In this document: piece after piece, positions 59,478 through 64,000 of the stretch
Layout: every line of letters begins with the position of its first letter
Numbering within the stretch: the stretch's first letter is position 1
Assembly: GCF_010725055.1 (NCBI RefSeq)
Contig: NZ_BJKB01000020.1
Location: 1-64,000 of the forward strand
DNA from: Gelidibacter japonicus
GTDB lineage: Bacteria; Bacteroidota; Bacteroidia; Flavobacteriales; Flavobacteriaceae
Length of the DNA: 64,000 nucleotides
Reading direction: 5' to 3'
Made by a program: the position numbers and the translations under genes
The notes under the pieces: generated by a model
The model's input: the letters and a program-made list of their open reading frames with translations, nothing else
The model's database searches: none
Told to the model about the DNA's origin: nothing

Positions 59478-59687
59478 ATGACAAAATTTAAAGTTGGAGA
59501 CCATGTCCAATGGAATTCGGAAGCAGGACATGTTTCTGGAAAAATCATAAAAATCCACCATGCCGATTTTGATTATAAGGGCTACACACATCATGCGAGC
59601 AAAGATGAACCGCAATACGAAATCAAAAGTGACAAAACCGATCATATTGCCGCACACAAAGGTTCTGCACTGACAAAAATCAAATGA
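59478..59687 (+). CDS. HVA1/DUF2945-family TUDOR-like protein
   Basis: The 69-residue protein has the pattern FKVGDHVQWNSEAGHVSGKI-IKIHH and QYEIKSDKTDHIAAHKGSAL, characteristic of the hypervirulence-associated TUDOR domain (DUF2945). Its small beta-barrel is thought to bind nucleic acid or protein; the family is common and of unknown function. It stands alone between the sigma gene and the HAD gene. Confidence 0.9.
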   Translation: MTKFKVGDHVQWNSEAGHVSGKIIKIHHADFDYKGYTHHASKDEPQYEIKSDKTDHIAAHKGSALTKIK

Positions 59688-59757
59688 GCATTAAGGAGTT
59701 CTTCTGTTGCGCAAAAATACAGACGAACACATAATTTGTTTCCTTCATAAGGAATTC

Positions 59758-60396
59758 CTAGCCTATCAACTTCAAGAGTTGCGACATGTCATTAAAGGTT
59801 AATGTGGCATTTCCTTCAAGTTCGTTATGGTAATCATGAGCGGTATACCCATAGACGTCAAAACCGCCGTTTAAAGCAGCATTTACACCACTCATGCTAT
59901 CTTCAATGACCAAACATTCTTTTGGATCGAATCCCATAGTATCGGCTGCCCAAAGAAAAACGGCCGGATCTGGCTTCCATTTTCTAATTGTAAAACAACT
60001 GAAAATATTTTCTTCAAAATGGGGCAAAAGCCCTGTCAGTTCCAAATTGAGCCGGATCTTATTTTCAGGACCACTGGACGCCACGCAAAATGGAATTTCC
60101 AGGCTCTTTACAACCTCAGTAACACCTTCTACAGGCTGAATGTTTTTTTTGAATGATGCAAAACTTCGTTCCCTGAAATTCGGCATGAAGTCATCGGGCA
60201 ATCTTTGAGTTGCCAACTCAGCAACCTGCGCATAGCACTCCTGCATGGATGTACCTTTAAAATTTTTTAAAGCATATTCCAAATCGATATTGGCGCCATA
60301 TTCATTGGCCATATCCACTAAAACTTGGCCAGCGATAGGTTCACTATCAACAAGAACCCCATCACAATCAAAAATAATGCACTTATATTTAGACAT
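59758..60396 (-). CDS. HAD-family phosphatase (beta-phosphoglucomutase-like)
   Basis: From the ATG at 60396 (MSKYKCIIFDCDGVLVD) the protein is 212 residues. Motif I is FDCDGVLVDSEP, motif II CVASSGPENK, and motif III/IV WKPDPAVFLWAA and VIEDSMSGVNAAL. The cap domain follows Asp motif I as in type IA HAD hydrolases. It should dephosphorylate a sugar phosphate or related small molecule. It starts 2 nt after the stop of the SDR gene upstream, so it is the third gene of an M28-SDR-HAD operon. A TTG two codons earlier is in frame. Confidence 0.92.
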   Translation of the reverse strand: MSKYKCIIFDCDGVLVDSEPIAGQVLVDMANEYGANIDLEYALKNFKGTSMQECYAQVAELATQRLPDDFMPNFRERSFASFKKNIQPVEGVTEVVKSLEIPFCVASSGPENKIRLNLELTGLLPHFEENIFSCFTIRKWKPDPAVFLWAADTMGFDPKECLVIEDSMSGVNAALNGGFDVYGYTAHDYHNELEGNATLTFNDMSQLLKLIG

Positions 60397-60398
60397 AA

Positions 60399-61082
60399 TC
60401 AAGGTGTTGAATTTGAAACTTGAAGCAATTTCCCGTTATAAAACTTTTGTCCTTTTAACGAAAAATCAACAATATAGTCGGCTATTTCTTCTGGTGTAAC
60501 GGGTGCTTTATAACCAGGGAAAGCTTCCTCCAACATTTCAGTTTGGACAGCTCCCAATGCCAATACGTTAAATGAAATACCTGAGTCCTTATACTCTTCT
60601 GCAAGCAATTCTGTTAAGGTAATTACCGCAGCTTTACTAGAACTATATGCTGCCAGTCCTGGAAATTTCATACTTCCTTGAACGCCCCCCATGGAGCTCA
60701 TGGTAATCACATGGCTGTTTTTGGCCATAAACGGAATTAAGGTTCTCGTCAATTCTGCCATTCCAAAAACATTGGTCCGATAGACTTCTTCAAAATCGCT
60801 CACCGTGGTTTTTGCAAAAGGCTTGTTAAGCACTTGTCCTGCGTTGTTGATCAATACATCCACATGTCCCCAATTTTCTGAAATAAAATCTTGCACTTTT
60901 TTATAGGCTTCAGGGTCGCCCAAATCAAAACAAAATGCTTTTACATTTTTCAATTTCAGGGCTTTTATGGGACCATCGTTTCTGGACAATGCCAAAACCT
61001 GATGTCCTTGCTTGGCGAACAATTTCACCAACTCATAGCCAATTCCTCTACTGGTACCTGTTATAACGATATTCTTACTCAT
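60399..61082 (-). CDS. SDR family NAD(P)-dependent oxidoreductase
   Basis: The 227-residue short-chain dehydrogenase has the cofactor motif TGTSRGIGYE, NNAGQV, SSMGGVQGS and the catalytic YSSSK (AAYSSSKAAVITL). The substrate is not evident. Its ATG overlaps the stop of the M28 peptidase gene by 8 bp (ATGAGTAA) and the next gene follows its stop by 2 nt, so these three are tightly coupled. Confidence 0.92.
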   Translation of the reverse strand: MSKNIVITGTSRGIGYELVKLFAKQGHQVLALSRNDGPIKALKLKNVKAFCFDLGDPEAYKKVQDFISENWGHVDVLINNAGQVLNKPFAKTTVSDFEEVYRTNVFGMAELTRTLIPFMAKNSHVITMSSMGGVQGSMKFPGLAAYSSSKAAVITLTELLAEEYKDSGISFNVLALGAVQTEMLEEAFPGYKAPVTPEEIADYIVDFSLKGQKFYNGKLLQVSNSTP

Positions 61083-62073
61083 TCATTTCTATTTCTTGTG
61101 TTGTTGTATTGCTCATGGTTTCATAGGCGGGAATTAATTTATTCACCAAATCAGCCATAAATTCATAATCCATTAATTCGGCTTCATCCCCAACTTTATG
61201 ATAATGGTCAAAATTAGTAAAATCAAATGTGGAAATGGCATGGCTAGGCCTGTTGAAAACTTTAAAAAATGGATAATTATCCGATCGGTAGAATAGTTGA
61301 AATTCTTTAGCCTTAGGCAATTGATCCAAAAGCTTGAAGTCCACATAGTCGTTCATTTTAGTTGCCATATTAGACAGATCAAATCCCGTAAAATAGGCCT
61401 TATAATCTTTATCGACCATGGGCACGCCCATCATTTCAAAATTGGTCATGGTGTAGAGATTCATGTTCTGCTCCTTTAAACGTTCTGCTAAATGTTTTGA
61501 CCCCAACAAGCCCATTTCCTCACCAGAGTAAAGGGTGAATAAAATACTGCGCTTATTATTCTTCTTAGCAGCAAAATAACGTGCCATGGCCAAAACAGCG
61601 GCGACTCCTGAGGCGTCATCATTGGCCCCATTCGCAATAGAATCGCCGTCTACGGCTTTTATCACACCAATATGATCATAGTGGGCCCCCAAAATGATAA
61701 ACTCCTGCTTCAATTCCGGATCATGGCCCTCTAAATAACCTACAACATTGGAGGCATCTACGCCCTTTGCCTTATAATGATCCCGATAAGTTTCAAAATA
61801 CGGCGGTACATTATAAGATTTGAATTTTTCTTCAATATAAACCGCAGCTTTTTCAATACCCTCTGAACCTGTAGCACGACCTTTAAGCTCATCTGAAGCC
61901 AAATAAAATACCGTTTCTTTAAGCTCAGCACTTGTTACGAAATTTAACGTTTCCTCTACCAACTTTATTTCGGCTGCTGCAAGGTCTTTGTTACTATTTT
62001 GGGTAGATTCCTGCGATTGATTCTTACAGGAAACGATAACTAAGAGGATACCAATTAAAAAAATGTTTTTCAT
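61075..62073 (-). CDS. M28 family zinc peptidase lipoprotein
   Basis: The 332-residue protein has a lipoprotein signal (VIVS before Cys16) and an M28 aminopeptidase-type catalytic domain: GAHYDHIG (metal His/Asp), NGANDDASGVAAV, YSGEEMGLLGSKHL (Glu ligands), and HYHKVGDEAE with the last His. It should remove N-terminal residues from peptides at the cell envelope. It is first of three overlapping genes with SDR and HAD, an unlikely functional trio that may reflect a shared promoter only. Confidence 0.93.
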   Translation of the reverse strand: MKNIFLIGILLVIVSCKNQSQESTQNSNKDLAAAEIKLVEETLNFVTSAELKETVFYLASDELKGRATGSEGIEKAAVYIEEKFKSYNVPPYFETYRDHYKAKGVDASNVVGYLEGHDPELKQEFIILGAHYDHIGVIKAVDGDSIANGANDDASGVAAVLAMARYFAAKKNNKRSILFTLYSGEEMGLLGSKHLAERLKEQNMNLYTMTNFEMMGVPMVDKDYKAYFTGFDLSNMATKMNDYVDFKLLDQLPKAKEFQLFYRSDNYPFFKVFNRPSHAISTFDFTNFDHYHKVGDEAELMDYEFMADLVNKLIPAYETMSNTTTQEIEMNE

Positions 62074-62260
62074 GCCTAATGCTGATTGATTTTAAATATT
62101 CTACTAAAATAGCAAGATAATTCAATACTTTCATATCACCTCATATGACGCCAGTCAAATTGGTGAATTTCAATTTTGGAATTTTACTATTGTATAAAAA
62201 TGTGATTATTCCGATAAATATCGGGAAGGATTATCCCAATGGCTATCGAGACAACCAATT

Positions 62261-62443
62261 TATTCCAATGTGCCTTCGGGTTTTGAAATATGGGTTTAGA
62301 TCCCGCACGAAAGCAGGATGAGTTCAATCAACATATTCCAATGCGCCTTCGGCTATTGAAATATGGGTTTAGATCCCGCACGAAAGCGGGATGAGTTCAA
62401 CCAACATATTCCAATGCGCCTTCGGCTATTGAAATATGGGTTT
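62261..62443. repeat. 73-bp tandem repeat, 2.5 copies
   Basis: The unit starts TATTCCAATG and returns at 62334 and 62407, period 73 bp. Each full unit has a hairpin GCGCC-TTC-GGC-type (C-TTCG-G loop flanked by ATTCCAAT/ATTGAAAT) and a second hairpin ATCCCGC-ACGAAA-GCGGGAT. Copy 1 has a base change breaking the second stem (GCAGG instead of GCGGG). Copies 2 and 3 are almost identical, so the last duplication is recent. Confidence 0.93.
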
Positions 62444-62447
62444 CACT

Positions 62448-62484
62448 AAAAAAAACTGCTTCTTTTAACGGAAGCAGGTTTTTT
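62448..62484. terminator. Bidirectional terminator between M28 peptidase and pdhC
   Basis: CTGCTTC-TTTTAACG-GAAGCAG has a 7-bp stem flanked by A-runs on one side and T-runs on the other, so it can stop transcription in either direction. On the minus strand it lies about 90 nt after the pdhC stop codon. Confidence 0.85.
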
Positions 62485-62575
62485 ATATATGTAATGATTC
62501 TTGGATATGCTTATCAACTGAACTTGTCTTTAGCTTAATAAAATGCTCAACTCAACATGTCCATTTAATTCACAA

Positions 62576-64000
62576 TTAAACCAACATCGAAATTGGATTT
62601 TCAACAAATCCTTTTAGTGTTTGAAGAAATTCGGCTCCGGTAGCCCCATCAACCGTTCTATGATCACATGCCAAAGAAAGTTTCATGGTATGGCCTACAA
62701 CAATCTTTCCATCTTTAACCACTGGTTTTTCAACAATGGCGCCCACCGATAAGATCGCTGAATTAGGTTGATTGATGATTGAAGTAAAACTTTCAATACC
62801 AAACATCCCTAAATTGGAAATGGTAAAGGTACTACCTTCCATTTCTTGGGGAGTCAATTTTTTGGTTCTGGAACGTCCTGCATAGTCTTTGACCTTCGCA
62901 CCAATTTCTGACAAACTTAGCCCATCAGCAAATCGGACTACAGGCACGACCAATCCATCTTCAACGGCGACTGCTACGCCAATATGCACGTGATTATTTA
63001 ATCGGATCTTATCGTCAAACCATTGTGAATTGACTTGTGGGAATTCTTTTAATGCCAAAGCACAGGCCTTAACTATCATATCATTGAATGAAATTCTTGT
63101 ATCTGGAATGGCATTGACCTGCTCTCTAAACGCAATGGCTTTTTCCATGTCAAACTCCACGTTAAGATAATAATGAGGCGCTGTAAACTTAGATTCTGCC
63201 AAACGTTTCGCAATCACTTTACGCATTTGCGAGTTTGGTTTTTCGTCAAAATCTTCCACTCCTGATGCCGCGACTTGTCCAACTGTCGCTGGCGCAGCAC
63301 TTACCTCAGGTGTATAGTTTTCTATATCGCGTTTGATAATACGTCCGTTTTCTCCAGAGCCTTTTACTTGAGACAAGTTGATGCCTTTTTCTTCAGCCAT
63401 TTTTCTGGCCAAAGGCGATACGAATACACGACTACCATCTGAAGTTGCAGAACTTGAAGAACTTGAAACTTCTTTTTTTTCTTCCTTTACAGCTGGTTTA
63501 GAGCTTTCTTTTTTATCGGAGTCAGCGCTTTTCTTTTTAGGTGCAGCCTCTTTTTTCTCTGAGCCAGATTGAAAGTTTTTGGCTATGGCAGCAGCATCCG
63601 TCCCTTCAGGGCCAATAATGGCCAATAAAGAATCGACTTTTGCAGTATCGCCTTCTTCCAAACCAATATAGAGCAAGGTCCCCGATTGGAAAGATTCAAA
63701 CTCCATTGTCGCCTTGTCGGTCTCGATTTCCGCAAGTATATCTCCTTCTTCAACCTTGTCTCCTATTTTTTTAAGCCATGTTGCCACTGTACCTTCCTCC
63801 ATAGTATCGCTCAGTCGTGGCATTGTAACAACGGTCACGCCGTCTGGAAGCTCATCAGAAGTACTTTTTTCGTCAGAAGCTTCTTCTTTTTTATCATCGT
63901 CAGAAGATGTATCCTCTGGAGTCTCTTTTTTCTTATCGGAAGCACCACCGTCAATTAAATCTGAAATATCTTCACCTTCTTCTCCAATAATGGCCAACAG
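62576..64000 (-). CDS. pdhC: Pyruvate dehydrogenase E2, dihydrolipoamide acetyltransferase, partial
   Basis: The visible 475 codons run off the right edge. The first residues (LLAIIGEEGEDISDLIDGG) are the tail of one lipoyl domain, because the same LLAIIGPEG ends a complete lipoyl domain (PRLSDTMEEGTVATWLKK, lysine in ETDKATMEF) further on; the enzyme therefore has at least two lipoyl domains. A Lys/Glu/Ser-rich linker, an E3-binding domain (VSPLARKMAEEKGINLSQV) and the acetyltransferase domain with DHRTVDGATGAEFLQTL follow. It transfers acetyl groups to CoA in the pyruvate dehydrogenase complex. The frame starting at a TTG near 63997 is a cut artefact, not the real start. Confidence 0.95.
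   Translation of the reverse strand: MLAIIGEEGEDISDLIDGGASDKKKETPEDTSSDDDKKEEASDEKSTSDELPDGVTVVTMPRLSDTMEEGTVATWLKKIGDKVEEGDILAEIETDKATMEFESFQSGTLLYIGLEEGDTAKVDSLLAIIGPEGTDAAAIAKNFQSGSEKKEAAPKKKSADSDKKESSKPAVKEEKKEVSSSSSSATSDGSRVFVSPLARKMAEEKGINLSQVKGSGENGRIIKRDIENYTPEVSAAPATVGQVAASGVEDFDEKPNSQMRKVIAKRLAESKFTAPHYYLNVEFDMEKAIAFREQVNAIPDTRISFNDMIVKACALALKEFPQVNSQWFDDKIRLNNHVHIGVAVAVEDGLVVPVVRFADGLSLSEIGAKVKDYAGRSRTKKLTPQEMEGSTFTISNLGMFGIESFTSIINQPNSAILSVGAIVEKPVVKDGKIVVGHTMKLSLACDHRTVDGATGAEFLQTLKGFVENPISMLV

Larger units (their letters stand above)
62074..62575. other. Intergenic region with tandem repeats and a terminator
   Basis: About 500 bp between the M28 and pdhC genes, both on the minus strand. 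It holds CCGATAAATATCGG (62211-62224), the 73-bp tandem repeat (62261-62443) and a bidirectional terminator (62448-62484). No ORF is supported. Confidence 0.7.

Noticed and set aside
62261-62443. 73-bp repeats as CRISPR or transposon end
   Set aside because: Units are contiguous without spacers, there is no transposase and no target-site duplication visible.

Overview
The window is a stretch of chromosome from a member of the Flavobacteriaceae (Bacteroidetes). The support is AT-rich intergenic DNA, start sites that mostly lack Shine-Dalgarno sequences, promoters of the TTTG / TAnnTTTG type, and typical families (HYC_CC_PP protein, PafA-like phosphatase, YceI proteins, DUF4136, CbpA/CbpM, short-type adenylate kinase). 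Genus was not determined. Both ends cut a gene: a CusA/CzcA metal-efflux pump on the left and the pyruvate dehydrogenase E2 subunit on the right. No phage, insertion sequence or CRISPR array was seen.

Layout. 1-3.5 kb: metal efflux (cusA-like plus HYC_CC_PP), glutathione peroxidase and an SMR exporter. 3.9-8.8 kb: a complete Fbp-type iron(III) ABC importer (fbpA-fbpB-fbpC) with a strong promoter, then a DMT permease. 9.3-12.6 kb: an FAD dehydrogenase and a ThDP enzyme in a tight pair. 13.3-13.9 kb: a hicB-hicA toxin-antitoxin pair. 14.1-22.1 kb: two divergent operons forming an oxidative 3-keto-glycoside pathway (sugar-isomerase-like lipoprotein, two Gfo/Idh/MocA proteins and DUF1080 on one side; GMC dehydrogenase, Tat small subunit and a second DUF1080 on the other). 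22.3-24.1 kb: CotH lipoprotein. 24.5-34.5 kb: housekeeping (fhs, initiator tRNA, obgE, an hpt-adk fusion, purK, purE). 34.7-43.7 kb: M3 peptidase, GbsR-type regulator with two operator palindromes, TIGR01777 epimerase, sigma factor with a small partner, UbiA-like protein, gcvP. 43.9-53.8 kb: KASIII-like enzyme, methyltransferase, GT2, nuclease, PafA, MlaE/MlaF, DUF389, manC, SprT. 54-59.4 kb: cbpA-cbpM, a YceI-porin-YceI set, DoxX-like protein, sigma factor. 59.5-64 kb: HVA1/DUF2945, HAD phosphatase, SDR, M28 peptidase, a 73-bp tandem repeat, pdhC.

How genes work together. The 14-22 kb locus carries export signals on most products, so oxidation at C3 of a glycoside, elimination/hydration of the glycosidic bond and reduction could take place largely in the periplasm. 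The GMC subunit has no signal peptide and probably leaves the cell with its Tat-targeted partner.

The strongest non-gene observations are: (i) a roughly 100-120 bp structured repeat lying exactly 11 nt before the start codons of two unrelated genes at 3.1 and 38.0 kb; (ii) two matching palindromes (ACTTTCAR-N6-YTGAAAGT) around the GbsR-type regulator, one covering its own -33 element; (iii) a nine-cysteine cluster in the regulatory domain of the iron ABC ATPase; (iv) a fused HPRT-adenylate kinase.
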